Assembly: GCA_019635485.1 (NCBI GenBank)
Contig: JAHBZL010000013.1
Location: forward strand, 52,340 to 116,339
From: Piscinibacter sp.
Lineage (GTDB): Bacteria > Pseudomonadota > Gammaproteobacteria > Burkholderiales > Burkholderiaceae_C
Direction of reading: 5' to 3'
Length of the DNA: 64,000 nucleotides
This document shows positions 10,433-19,377 of this stretch, one piece after another (within the stretch, counting starts at the first letter, position 1; every line of letters starts with the position of its first letter). The translations under genes were made by a program, and so were the position numbers. Under the pieces are notes generated by a model. The model searched no databases. It was not told the DNA's origin and saw nothing but the letters and a program-made list of their open reading frames with translations.

Positions 10433-10701
10433 GAGGTGCCTCGGGCTCGTGAATCAAGAGTCTGCGCATTCTGGGGCAGGCTCCATGAACGGGCCGCTAG
10501 GGTACTCCCCGGGGAATGCGGTTCCCCCCGCGAGTCAGGGACGCACCGCGCCGCCAGCGTGCTTCGACGCGCTCGGTGCTGGTCTCCGGGGAGGCACTCG
10601 ATCGGGACCCGCGGCGGGCCCGACAGCTGTCACCGCCGACCGCTCCGGCCAACGGCCGTCAACCACGAATCACCGCTTGCCGGCCGTCCGATTCCGGCGT
10701 C
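10433..10701. other. Intergenic region upstream of the M36 protease
   Basis: Between two same-strand genes. It contains a hairpin with arms GGGGAA (10511-10516) and TTCCCC (10522-10527) and a short CGGCC/GGCCG stem near 10645. The second could end the methanethiol oxidase transcript and the region must hold the protease promoter, but no convincing -35/-10 pair was found. Confidence 0.4.
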
Positions 10702-11367
10702 CTACGGCAGCGCTTGCCACAGTGCCACGCCGCCCGCCGCGATCAGCATCAGGGCCCACAGCAGGTCGAGGTTGAACCAGGAGCGGTTCAGGAAACGCAG
10801 GCCCAGGTGGCGGTAGACCCCCCAGGCGATCGCCCCGCCGACCCCCATCATCACCAAGGTGTGCAGCGCGGCGGCCAGCACGGTGAGCCCGAGGTCGTTG
10901 CCCGCGGCGGCCAGCAGGGCCGCGTGGCCGGTGTGCCCCTGCGTGCCGCCGCACAGCACCAGCACGGCCGGCACCAGCATCAGCCCGGCGCCGTGGGCCG
11001 TGGCCATCAGGAAGGACCACAGCGCGAGGCGCGACGGCCCGATGCGGGCCAGCCAGCGCGGATGGCGCTGCCGCAGCAATCGGTAGACGCCGAAGCCGAT
11101 CAGCAACGCTCCGGCGGCGAGCCGGATCTCGGTCAGCCGTTCGAGATACGCGCCCAGCAGCGCGAAGGGCAGCAGCGCGACGGCCATCGCCGCGAAGTGC
11201 CCGCCGGCGATCGGCGGCAGCGCCTTGAACACGGCCGCGCCGCGGCGTGCCTCGAGCCCGGCGGAGACCGCGAACAGCCAGCCCATCGCCGGGTTGAGCC
11301 CATGGAAGGCGCCCAGGCCCGCGATGGCGGCCCAGGCCCAGACCTGCGTCCCGAGCGCGTCGCCCAT
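10702..11367 (-). CDS. Small integral membrane protein linked to methanethiol oxidase
   Basis: 221 residues, about six predicted membrane helices, no other domain I can name. The first helix holds G-A-F-H-G-L-N-P-A-M-G-W, and a second histidine motif T-A-H-G-A-G-L lies near the middle, so a metal or small-solute role is possible but unproven. It starts 22 bases after the methanethiol oxidase stop and is almost surely co-transcribed. It may deal with copper supply or product (H2S, formaldehyde) movement; this is inference from the neighbour only. Confidence 0.75.
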   Translation of the reverse strand: MGDALGTQVWAWAAIAGLGAFHGLNPAMGWLFAVSAGLEARRGAAVFKALPPIAGGHFAAMAVALLPFALLGAYLERLTEIRLAAGALLIGFGVYRLLRQRHPRWLARIGPSRLALWSFLMATAHGAGLMLVPAVLVLCGGTQGHTGHAALLAAAGNDLGLTVLAAALHTLVMMGVGGAIAWGVYRHLGLRFLNRSWFNLDLLWALMLIAAGGVALWQALP

Positions 11368-11389
11368 CGCGGCGCGGCCGGTGCCGCTT

Positions 11390-12796
11390 TCAGGCCGACG
11401 CGTAGCAGAACGAATCGGTCGAGCAGTCGCCGCCCGCCAGGCGGACCTGGTGCGCGCGGTAGCCGTCGTCGAAGGAGACGCAGAACTTGTCGTCCAGCGC
11501 GATCCCGCCCTGCGCCCCGACGCGTGCCATCACCATGCGTCCGGGCACGCCGTCGGGATAGAACTGGTCGTCCCAGCTGCTGTAGAGCGAGTTCGTGAAG
11601 TAGACCCGTTCACCGTCGCGGCTGACCTCCACCATCTGCGGCCCGCCGCCGAAGGCGGTGCCGTTCGGGTGCGGTCTGTGGTCGACGATGCCGCCCACGC
11701 GCACCGACCCGGCGAGCTTGGGCTGCATCGGGTCGCTGACGTCGTACTGGCGCAGTTCGCCGGTGCCCCAGCAGGCGACGTAGAGGTAGTGGTCGTCGAG
11801 CGACAGGTCGATGTCGCTGATCAGCGGCGGCACGGCCTTGAAGGGCTGCAGCAGCGGCGGCAGCTTCGCCGGGTCGGCCGGCTGGGGCGGGATCACCGCA
11901 GTCTTGTGTGCCGCGAAGCGGCCGTTCTCGCGCGTCCAGGTCCAGATCGAGCCTTCCAGGTTGGTGGTGTCGATGACCACGCCGACGAAGCCGTAGTCCT
12001 TGGTCGGCTCGTGTGCCGGGCGCACCTCGAGCGCCATCTGGTGGTTCGCGCCGAGGTCGATGGTCTGCACGTGGCGCCGTGCACGCAGGTCCCAGAAATG
12101 CAGGCGGTGGCCGTAGCGGTTGGCCAGCAGGTCCTCGCCGACGAGCCCGTTCTCGAACTGCGGCGGCAGCGCCCATTCGCTGGACACCATGTAGTCGTGC
12201 GGGATGTTCCACCAGAAGTCGTAGCTCAGCTTCTGGTCGCCGCGCTCCATCTCCCAGCGGCCGAGGATCTCGAAGCTCTCGCAGTCCATCAGGAAGATGC
12301 CGGGCGGGCCGTCGGTGCCGTCCTGGCCCTTGCCGCCCAGCGTGCTGATGTAGATGCCTTCCGGCCCGCAGTGCACGGTGTGCGGGCGCGAGTAGCCGGT
12401 CTTGCGGATCACCTCGTCGGGCTCGATCACCTTGACGATGCGGGCGCTGGTCGGCTCGGGCTTGGTGTCGATGATCGTCAGGCGCGACGAGCGCATGCCG
12501 GGCACGATCAGGTAGCGCCGCTCGGTGAACGGGTGGCCGTTCAGCGGGCACAGCATCGAGCTGCAGGCATTCCAGCCGAAGTGGTGCAGTTCGTCGCCGG
12601 GATGTTTCAGCTCGACCTGGTGCACCACCTGCCCGTAGCGCGGGGACTTCGGATGCGTGTCGACGACGGCGATCGCATCGGGCTTGCGCCGGTCCGGACG
12701 CAGCAGCGCCACGTAGGCGTGCTGCTCGTCGGGCGCCTCCATCGCCAGGCGCGGCGAGGGATAGAAGGTCGGATCGGGGCGGACGGTGGCAGGCAT
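11390..12796 (-). CDS. mtoX: Methanethiol oxidase (SBP56 / selenium-binding protein family)
   Basis: 468 residues. The whole SBP56 fold is recognisable: H-F-G-W-N-A-C-S-S (near residue 77), R-P-H-T-V-H-C-G-P-E-G, the D-I-D-L-S-L-D-D-H-Y-L-Y-V propeller blade, and H-P-N-G-T-A-F-G-G-G-P-Q. Bacterial members oxidise methanethiol to formaldehyde, H2S and H2O2 with copper in the periplasm. No obvious signal peptide is present at this start, so location is uncertain. ATG at 12796 with an excellent AGGAGGG. A sigma70-like promoter sits at 12818-12846. The copper-loading SCO1/MauG genes seen in some mtoX operons are absent. Confidence 0.9.
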   Translation of the reverse strand: MPATVRPDPTFYPSPRLAMEAPDEQHAYVALLRPDRRKPDAIAVVDTHPKSPRYGQVVHQVELKHPGDELHHFGWNACSSMLCPLNGHPFTERRYLIVPGMRSSRLTIIDTKPEPTSARIVKVIEPDEVIRKTGYSRPHTVHCGPEGIYISTLGGKGQDGTDGPPGIFLMDCESFEILGRWEMERGDQKLSYDFWWNIPHDYMVSSEWALPPQFENGLVGEDLLANRYGHRLHFWDLRARRHVQTIDLGANHQMALEVRPAHEPTKDYGFVGVVIDTTNLEGSIWTWTRENGRFAAHKTAVIPPQPADPAKLPPLLQPFKAVPPLISDIDLSLDDHYLYVACWGTGELRQYDVSDPMQPKLAGSVRVGGIVDHRPHPNGTAFGGGPQMVEVSRDGERVYFTNSLYSSWDDQFYPDGVPGRMVMARVGAQGGIALDDKFCVSFDDGYRAHQVRLAGGDCSTDSFCYASA

Positions 12797-12817
12797 GGCA
12801 AGCCCTCCTGTGAGCAA

Positions 12818-12846
12818 TGAATAGCCCATGCCCGGGCCGACTGCAA
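12818..12846 (-). promoter_or_regulatory. Possible sigma70 promoter of mtoX
   Basis: Reading toward mtoX: TTGCAG (12846-12841), 17-base spacer, TATTCA (12823-12818), then AGGAGGG and the ATG. The -35 matches four of six bases; the -10 is weaker. Confidence 0.4.
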
Positions 12847-12867
12847 GGCAGCCGGCCCGCCCGCGCG

Positions 12868-15800
12868 CTATTTCAGCAGCTCGCGCACCGCCGCCTCGAG
12901 CTGCTCGTCGCGCCCCGCGCCCAGCGCGGCCGGGTCGTTGGGCACGAGGATGTCGGGCTTCACTAGCGCCTTCTCCATGTAGTTGCCCTGCTGGTCGCGG
13001 TAGCCGACCTGCGGAATGCCGAAGTACAGCGAGTCGTTCTGCAGCGTCTCCCACCACACCGCCGTGCCGGTGCCGGCCACCGGCATGCCCAGCAGCGGCC
13101 CGATGCGGAAGTGCTGGTAGACCCACGGGAACAGGTGCGCATCGGAGTAGTTGCTCTCGCTGATCAGCACCAGCGAAGGCTTGGTCCAGCGCCCGGCCGG
13201 CTCCCAGCCGATCTCCTGGCCGCGCGGCACGGCCTGCAGGTAGCGCCGGCCGGACAGCAGCATCGCCAGCTCGTCGTGCAGGTTGCCGCCGCCGTTGAAG
13301 CGCGTGTCGACGATCAGCGCCTGCTTGGCGCTGTGCCGGCCGAGCACCTCGGCGAAGGTGTCGCGGTAGCTCTCGTCGTCCATGCCGCGCACGTGCACGT
13401 AGCCGACGCGGCCGCCGGACAGGCGGTCGACCGTCTCGCGCTGCGTCCGCACCCAGCGCCGGTACAGCAGTTCGCCCTGTGCCCGGCCCGAGATGGCCCG
13501 CACGGTCTGTTCGGTGCGCCGCCCGCTGGCCGGGTCGAACAGCGTCAGCGCGACGCGCTTGCCGGCCTTGCGGTTCAGCAGCGAATCGACCTCCATGCCC
13601 GGCGCGATCACGACGCCGTCGATGCGCTCGATCACGACACCCGCCCGCGCCGCCGAACCGGCGGTCTGCAGCGGGCCGCCGTCCATCACCTCGGCGATCT
13701 TCAGGCCCGGACCGGCGTGGGCGGGGTCGAAGAACGCGCCGAGCGCCGCGGTGGCGTCGTCGCCCGGCGCATGCCGCACATGGCCGGCGCCGGTGTGCGA
13801 GACGTTCAGTTCGCCGAGCATCTCGCTGAGGCACTCGGCGAAGTCCTGGTCGTTCGCGATGTAGGGCAGGAAGCGCTCGTAGGCGCGCCGGTAGAAAGCC
13901 CAGTCGACACCGTTCATGTCGGCCACGTAGAGCTTCTTCAGCGTCTGCCGCCAGACATGCTCGAACAGGTAGGCGCGCTCGGCGGCCGCGTCCAGGTTCA
14001 GCTCGGCGCTGAACTTCACCGGCTCGGGTTTGGCGGGGCCGTCCTCCTTCGGCAGCTTGAACTTGTGCAGGCTGCCGTCGACCAGCACGAAGCCGTTCTC
14101 GCCCTTCGCGTCGAGCTGCAGGTCGGTCGGCGGCGCATCGAAGTCGCTGTGCTCGCCGGTCGGGAAGGCGGCGATGCGCCGCAGGTCCTTCTCGCGCGGG
14201 CGCTGCAGCCAGAGCTCGAGCGCATCGGCCGTCTGCTGCAGGACCAGCAGCGTCTCGCCGTCCGGCGTCATCGCCATCGCGCGCAGCGTGCCGGAGTTCG
14301 GCGTCAGCCGCACGACGCGGTCGTCCAGCCCGTCGAACTCGAGCGCCACCGGGTCCGGCAGCTTGACGGGCTCCTCCGCGTCGGCGCCCTCCTTCGCCGG
14401 CGCCTTCTTCGCATCCTTCGCGTCCTTCGCGGCGCCCTTGGCCGGGGCCTTGGCGTCCTTCGAGTCGTCCTTCTTCTTCTCGTCGGCCTCTTCGCGTTCC
14501 TTCAGCAGCGCGTACTCGGCCTTGTCGAGGTTGAAGCGGTCGAACGCCTCGCGGGTGAAGAACATCGCGAACACGTCGGCCTGGCCGAGCCCGCCGGTGC
14601 CGTGCAGGCCCTGGCGATCGCTCAGCCACAACATCTGGCGGCCGCCGCGCGCCCAGGTCGGGCGCTGGTCCTCGTAGCCGCTGTGCGTCAGGTTGCGCAG
14701 CGGCCCCTTGCCCTGCGCGTCGATCAGGCCGGCCTCGTAGGACCAGCGCTGGCGGTCCAGGAAGGTGACCAGCAGCCAGCGGCCGTCGGGCGACCAGTCG
14801 AACCACTGGTCGCCGTCCGAATAGGAGTAGTTCAGGTCGCCCGGCAGCACCAGGCGCGACCGGCCGCTCGCGAGGTCGAGCACCTTCAGCGTGGTGCGGT
14901 CCTCGAGGTAGGCGACCTCCTTGCCGTCCGGTGACCAGCGCGGCTGGAAGTTCTCGTGCCCGTTGGCCAGCAGCGTGCGCACCGCCACCTGCGGCGCCGC
15001 ATAGAAGTTCGGCGCATCCTTGCGCGGGCCGGGCAGCGTGGCCTCGTAGAGGTTCCAGGCGCCGTCGCGTTCGCCGGCGAACACCAGGCGCCGGCCGTCC
15101 GGGCTGAACGAGACCGAGCGTTCCTGCGTCGGCGTGTCGGTGATGCGGCGCGTGTCGCCGAACTCGGTCGAGGCGACGAACACCTCGCCGCGCACGACGA
15201 AGGCCACCTGCTTGCCGTCCGGGCTGAGCGAGAACTCGGTCGCGCCCTGCGACAGCGTCAGCCGCTCGACACGGCGGCCACGGGTCTCGCTGGTGACCTG
15301 CACGGCCAGCTTCTTCGGCTCGCGGCTGCCGGCGGCCAGCGTGTACAGCTCGCCGTCGTAGGCGAACGCGAGATCGCCGCCCGACGAGACGCTCAGGAAG
15401 CGCACCGGATGGCGCTCGAAGAAGGTCAGCTGCACGGCCGCGCCCGGCTGTGCGAGCGGCATCCGCCAGACGTTGAACGACCCGCTGCGCTCGCTCAGGT
15501 AGTAGACCGCCTGCTCGTCGGGCGCCCAGACCGGGTCGCGGTCCTCGCCGCCGAAATCGGTCAGCCGGCGGTGCCGGCCGCTCGCGGTCTCGTAGAGCCA
15601 GATGTCGCGCGCGACCGGCGAGACATGGTGCTTGCGCCACGGGTCCTCGTAGCCTTTCCAGTCCTCGTACAGCAGCCGGGTGCCGGCGCGGTCGTAGCGC
15701 GCCGCGAGCGCCGGCGTGGTCAGCACCTGCACCGGGCGCCGGCCGCCCTCCACCGAGACCTTGTAGAGCTCGCCGGCGGCACGGGTGGGGAACAGCACGT

Positions 15801-16236
15801 TGCGCCGGTCGTCCAGCCGCTGCGCGGCGAACAGCACCTCGCGGCCGTCCGGCGTGAAGCCGGTCGGCACCTCGGCGGAGGAGTGCGTGGTCAGGCGACG
15901 CGCCGGCCCGCCGTCCGCGGCGACGACAAACACGTCGTCGTTGCCGTACACGTCGGCGGCGAAGGCGATGCGCTGCCCGTCCGGGGACCAGACCGGCGAA
16001 TGGCTGCGCCGCCCGTTGGCCACCAGCAGCCGCGCCGGCCCGCCGGAGGCGGCGACCAGGTACAGGCCGCCCTGGAACGAGAAGGCGACCTGGCGGCCGT
16101 CCGGCGAGATCGCCGGGGTGCGCAGCCACAGCGGCGCCTGCAGCGCACCCAGCGGCGCGGGCTCCGCCGCCGGGGCCGGCAGGGGGGTGAGGAAACACAG
16201 GCACGCGATCAGCGCGCCGGTCAGGCGAAGGCTCAT
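12868..16236 (-). CDS. Tricorn-like serine protease (S41), periplasmic
   Basis: 1122 residues. Signal peptide at 1-24. The first half is a beta-propeller array of PD40/WD-like repeats, each with S-P-D-G-R/K (for example near residues 44, 88 and 133). A charged Lys/Ala/Asp/Glu linker follows near 590-630. Then come the C1, PDZ and S41 catalytic parts; the nucleophile fits Ser1031 in S-N-Y-S-D-A-H, and N-V-S-H-T-G-A-G-H supplies the histidine. Tricorn is a large peptidase acting downstream of other proteases. The ATG at 16236 was chosen because the signal peptide starts there; 26 upstream codons are open but have no signal character. Confidence 0.9.
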   Translation of the reverse strand: MSLRLTGALIACLCFLTPLPAPAAEPAPLGALQAPLWLRTPAISPDGRQVAFSFQGGLYLVAASGGPARLLVANGRRSHSPVWSPDGQRIAFAADVYGNDDVFVVAADGGPARRLTTHSSAEVPTGFTPDGREVLFAAQRLDDRRNVLFPTRAAGELYKVSVEGGRRPVQVLTTPALAARYDRAGTRLLYEDWKGYEDPWRKHHVSPVARDIWLYETASGRHRRLTDFGGEDRDPVWAPDEQAVYYLSERSGSFNVWRMPLAQPGAAVQLTFFERHPVRFLSVSSGGDLAFAYDGELYTLAAGSREPKKLAVQVTSETRGRRVERLTLSQGATEFSLSPDGKQVAFVVRGEVFVASTEFGDTRRITDTPTQERSVSFSPDGRRLVFAGERDGAWNLYEATLPGPRKDAPNFYAAPQVAVRTLLANGHENFQPRWSPDGKEVAYLEDRTTLKVLDLASGRSRLVLPGDLNYSYSDGDQWFDWSPDGRWLLVTFLDRQRWSYEAGLIDAQGKGPLRNLTHSGYEDQRPTWARGGRQMLWLSDRQGLHGTGGLGQADVFAMFFTREAFDRFNLDKAEYALLKEREEADEKKKDDSKDAKAPAKGAAKDAKDAKKAPAKEGADAEEPVKLPDPVALEFDGLDDRVVRLTPNSGTLRAMAMTPDGETLLVLQQTADALELWLQRPREKDLRRIAAFPTGEHSDFDAPPTDLQLDAKGENGFVLVDGSLHKFKLPKEDGPAKPEPVKFSAELNLDAAAERAYLFEHVWRQTLKKLYVADMNGVDWAFYRRAYERFLPYIANDQDFAECLSEMLGELNVSHTGAGHVRHAPGDDATAALGAFFDPAHAGPGLKIAEVMDGGPLQTAGSAARAGVVIERIDGVVIAPGMEVDSLLNRKAGKRVALTLFDPASGRRTEQTVRAISGRAQGELLYRRWVRTQRETVDRLSGGRVGYVHVRGMDDESYRDTFAEVLGRHSAKQALIVDTRFNGGGNLHDELAMLLSGRRYLQAVPRGQEIGWEPAGRWTKPSLVLISESNYSDAHLFPWVYQHFRIGPLLGMPVAGTGTAVWWETLQNDSLYFGIPQVGYRDQQGNYMEKALVKPDILVPNDPAALGAGRDEQLEAAVRELLK

Positions 16237-16383
16237 GGCGAAGGCGAAGGGTGTCGTCCGCGGGATCGCCGGTCGGGGCTCGTGGCCCGCATCCGGCGGC
16301 GAAGCCGCGAGCATAGTGGCTGGCCGGGCGTCCGCGCGGAACGACCGGCGCGGTGTCGCTTTGCCGCACCGCCCTGCCCGCCG

Positions 16384-17232
16384 TCAGCCGGCGCGCGCGA
16401 AGAACGCCTCCACCAGCGCGAACTGTTCCGGCGTGTTGAGCGCCGGCGCGTGGCCGCAGCCCGCGATCTCGACCACCTCGGCGCGCGGGCCGCGCAGGCG
16501 CATCTGCTCGGTGGTCTCGCGCAGCAGCAGGTCGGACTGCTCGCCGCGCAGGCACAGCACCGGGATGTCCAGCGAGTCCCACTCGTCCCAGCGCAGGTAG
16601 TCGTCGGCGTGGTGGGTGAACTGCATCACCATCGCCGGGTCGTAGTGCGGCGTCACGCGGCCGTCGGGCAGGCGCCGCACCGAGGTCTCGGTGAGGCGGC
16701 GCCATTGCGCATCGCTGAGCCAGCCGTAGGGCTGGTAGACGCTGCGGAAGTACTGCTCCAGCTCGCTGACGGTCGCGAACGCCGCCGGGTGGCCGGCGTA
16801 GCTGCGGATGCGCGCGAGCGCCGGTTCGGCGAGCTGCGGCCCGTTGTCGTTCAGCACCAGGCGGCGGATGCGCCCGCGCAGCAGCGTGGCCGCGGCGACC
16901 GTGCCGATCGCCCCACCCATCGAGGTGCCGAGCCAGTGGCAGCGCTCGACCTGCAGCGCGTCCAGCAGCGCGGCCGCCTGGCGCACGTAGGTCGCCAGGC
17001 AGTACTCGCGCTCGGGGTCGGGGCTCCACTGGCTGAGCCCGCGGCCGGGCGTGTCCGGGCAGATCACGCGCCAGCGCCGCGCGAGGTGCGCGGCGATGTC
17101 GTCCATGTCGCGCCCGGTGCGCGCCAGGCCGTGCCATGCCACCACCGTCTCGCGGTGCTGCGCGCCCCACTCCATGACGTGCAGCTCGCGGCCTTCGCAG
17201 GCCACGTAGCGCGACGTCGGCGACGACTGCAT
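16384..17232 (-). CDS. Alpha/beta hydrolase at the end of the PHB operon
   Basis: 282 residues, no signal peptide. Oxyanion region V-A-W-H-G-L-A-R-T-G, nucleophile elbow G-T-S-M-G-G (Ser near 103), and catalytic His in G-C-G-H-A-P near the C-terminus. It begins 15 bases after the 3-hydroxybutyrate oligomer hydrolase stop and so closes the operon. A cytoplasmic hydrolase here could split short 3-hydroxybutyrate esters or a lactone, but the sequence only supports the general family. Confidence 0.85.
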   Translation of the reverse strand: MQSSPTSRYVACEGRELHVMEWGAQHRETVVAWHGLARTGRDMDDIAAHLARRWRVICPDTPGRGLSQWSPDPEREYCLATYVRQAAALLDALQVERCHWLGTSMGGAIGTVAAATLLRGRIRRLVLNDNGPQLAEPALARIRSYAGHPAAFATVSELEQYFRSVYQPYGWLSDAQWRRLTETSVRRLPDGRVTPHYDPAMVMQFTHHADDYLRWDEWDSLDIPVLCLRGEQSDLLLRETTEQMRLRGPRAEVVEIAGCGHAPALNTPEQFALVEAFFARAG

Positions 17233-17247
17233 CGGCAGGCGGCCCGA

Positions 17248-19377
17248 TCAGTCCGGCAGCGTCATCGTGCTGCCGCTGACGACGATCTGGTCGCCCGGCA
17301 GCGGGCTGGCCGAGATCGCCGGCACGTGCGCGGCGGTGATCGCCGGCGCCGCGCCCGGCGTGCCGCCGCGCGGCGTGGTGCGCACCACCTGCGAGGGCGG
17401 CAGCGCAGCACCGTGCTTCAGGTGCGCCCACATCGCGTCCATCGCACGCACGTAGTAGACGTGCAGCGGGATGTAGCGCGTGTCGAAACCGGCGAAGGGC
17501 AGGAAGGCGTCGAAGTGCTGGCCGTTGGTCACCTCGATGTAGCTCAGCCGGCTGCGCCGGCCCTCGACCTGCGCGTTGCGCAGCACGTAGGGGCGCGAGG
17601 TGAAGTTGGTCGGGATCAGCGTGTCGCTGCGGCCATGCACGATGATGGTCGGCTTGCGGTTCAGGTCGGCACGCTGCTGCACCGCGCCGATGCCGTGCTT
17701 CACGCGCCAGGCATTGGCGTCGCCGCCGGTCCACAGCCGGCGCAGGCAGGCCGCGCCGTCGTACGCGAAGTCGAAGGTGCCGGTCGACGGCGAGACCGAG
17801 GCGGTGTGGTTCTTCGCGCCGCCCACGCTGTCGTTGTAGACGATCTGGATCGGCCCGCTCGGCGGCACGCCGTTGCCGGTGGCGAAGATCGACGCGAGCT
17901 GCGCCAGTTGCACGGCGCTGGCCGGCGCCGCGGCGCCGGTGGCGTCGACGGTGCCGAAGCTGAAGCCGCACAGGTGGTCGCGCACGCTGAAGCGACCATA
18001 GGTGTTGCCGTAGGTCACCGCGATCGCCGGCGTGGCGAACAGCCACATCGAGGCCTGCAGCACGTCCGACTCGGGCTCGTAGCCAAACGCACGCAGCTTG
18101 GCCAGTGCGTCGGCCGCGCGCTCGTCGGTGGTCGCGCCGGTCACCAGGCCGTCGCGCGCCAGCACGTCGCAGCGCAGCGCGGCCACCGCGGCCGTCGCGC
18201 CGGTGTAGCCGAACGGGCTGCCGGCCGCACCGGCGGAGAGTGCCGCGCAGGGCTGCAGCAGGTTGCCGTAGCTGAAGTAGTCGAACAGCGGCCGGCTGCC
18301 CGCCGTGTAGGGCGGCAGGCTGCCGCGCTGGATCGTGCCGGGGCGGCCCGGCGCGAGCGTGATGTTGGGCTCGCTGACGGCCACGCCGTCGATCAGGCCC
18401 TCGTCGTCCTGCTCGGCCGCGGCCAACGCGGCGCCGGCGCCATTGCTCACGCTGCTGGCGATCACCAGCGTGCGCTGCTTGGTGATCGGGCGGCGCAGGT
18501 TCGCACCCTCGGGCAGCACGTCCGCCCCCTTGGCGTTGAGCAGCCAGAACGCGAACTCCACCGCCTGCAGCGTGTGGCGGCCCCAGTCCTTCTCGGGGTT
18601 GCGCTGGCTGTGCGCATGCTTGACGGCGAAACGGTTCGGCGTCGCCGCATTGAAGGCGGCGAGCTCGGCGGCCGTCAGGCGCGCGGTGAAGTTGCTCGCC
18701 TTGCCCGCGGTCGTGGCGTCGGCGCGCCGGCCGTCGATCAGGTTGACGGTGTCGTTCTGCAGGTCGTGCACGCCGTTGCCGGTGCCCTTGTCGGTGTAGG
18801 CCACCGCGCAGCCGTGCTTCAGGCCCCATTCGCCGGACGAGCCGATCGCGCCGTAGACGCCGCGCGAGCCCGACGAGGTCGCGGTCACGATGCAGGGCGC
18901 GTTGACGTCGAAGCTGGCCGGCACCTGCACCATCACGGTCACGTTCTCGCGGCCGCTGCCGTCGTCGAGGTAGGCGATCGTCTCGGTGCCGGCGATCTTG
19001 CCTTCGCCCGGTCCGGCGACGCCGTCGTTGTCGACGTTCGGGCCGTACAGGCTGCCGAAGCCGCCGTTCGCACTGGTGTCGACGATGGCCCGGTAGTTGG
19101 TGACGATGGCCAGCCGGCGCAGTTCGGCCGCGGTCGCCGGCGACGACACGGTGGGCGCCGGCGACGTGAACAGCAGGCCGGTCTTGCCCACGCCCGCGGT
19201 CAGCAGGTCGTCGCCGACGCCGTCGTAGCGCATGGTGGACAGCTCGCGTACACGCCAGTCGCCGTGGTGGCCATGGTGGCCGCCGCGGTGGTCGTCGTCA
19301 TGGGCCCGCACGCCGGCGCCGGGCAGCGCCAGGAGTGCCGCGGCGGCGGCCGCGACGGCACGGAGGTGAAGCTTCAT
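17248..19377 (-). CDS. 3-hydroxybutyrate oligomer hydrolase
   Basis: 709 residues. Signal peptide at about 1-25, then a His/Asp-rich stretch (H-D-D-D-H-R-G-G-H-H-G-H-H). The rest is typical of the D-(-)-3-hydroxybutyrate oligomer hydrolase family: M-R-Y-D-G-V-G-D-D-L-L-T-A-G near residue 50, S-S-G-S-R-G-V-Y-G, and the serine motif I-A-S-S-V-S-N-G-A-G near 311. The family cuts dimers and trimers left by PHB depolymerase into 3-hydroxybutyrate. Its ATG overlaps the LivM-like stop (ATGA), which ties it tightly to the transporter. The signal peptide suggests periplasmic or extracellular action, so it could work before import. Confidence 0.9.
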   Translation of the reverse strand: MKLHLRAVAAAAAALLALPGAGVRAHDDDHRGGHHGHHGDWRVRELSTMRYDGVGDDLLTAGVGKTGLLFTSPAPTVSSPATAAELRRLAIVTNYRAIVDTSANGGFGSLYGPNVDNDGVAGPGEGKIAGTETIAYLDDGSGRENVTVMVQVPASFDVNAPCIVTATSSGSRGVYGAIGSSGEWGLKHGCAVAYTDKGTGNGVHDLQNDTVNLIDGRRADATTAGKASNFTARLTAAELAAFNAATPNRFAVKHAHSQRNPEKDWGRHTLQAVEFAFWLLNAKGADVLPEGANLRRPITKQRTLVIASSVSNGAGAALAAAEQDDEGLIDGVAVSEPNITLAPGRPGTIQRGSLPPYTAGSRPLFDYFSYGNLLQPCAALSAGAAGSPFGYTGATAAVAALRCDVLARDGLVTGATTDERAADALAKLRAFGYEPESDVLQASMWLFATPAIAVTYGNTYGRFSVRDHLCGFSFGTVDATGAAAPASAVQLAQLASIFATGNGVPPSGPIQIVYNDSVGGAKNHTASVSPSTGTFDFAYDGAACLRRLWTGGDANAWRVKHGIGAVQQRADLNRKPTIIVHGRSDTLIPTNFTSRPYVLRNAQVEGRRSRLSYIEVTNGQHFDAFLPFAGFDTRYIPLHVYYVRAMDAMWAHLKHGAALPPSQVVRTTPRGGTPGAAPAITAAHVPAISASPLPGDQIVVSGSTMTLPD

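Noticed and set aside
14380-14520. Repetitive GC/CTT-rich tract within the tricorn gene
   Set aside because: It translates to a Lys/Ala/Asp/Glu linker; a disordered hinge explains it without a mobile or regulatory element.
11390-18829. Continuous minus-strand frame of about 2479 codons
   Set aside because: It only makes sense in its last 468 codons, which are the methanethiol oxidase; the rest crosses tricorn, hydrolase and oligomer hydrolase genes out of frame.
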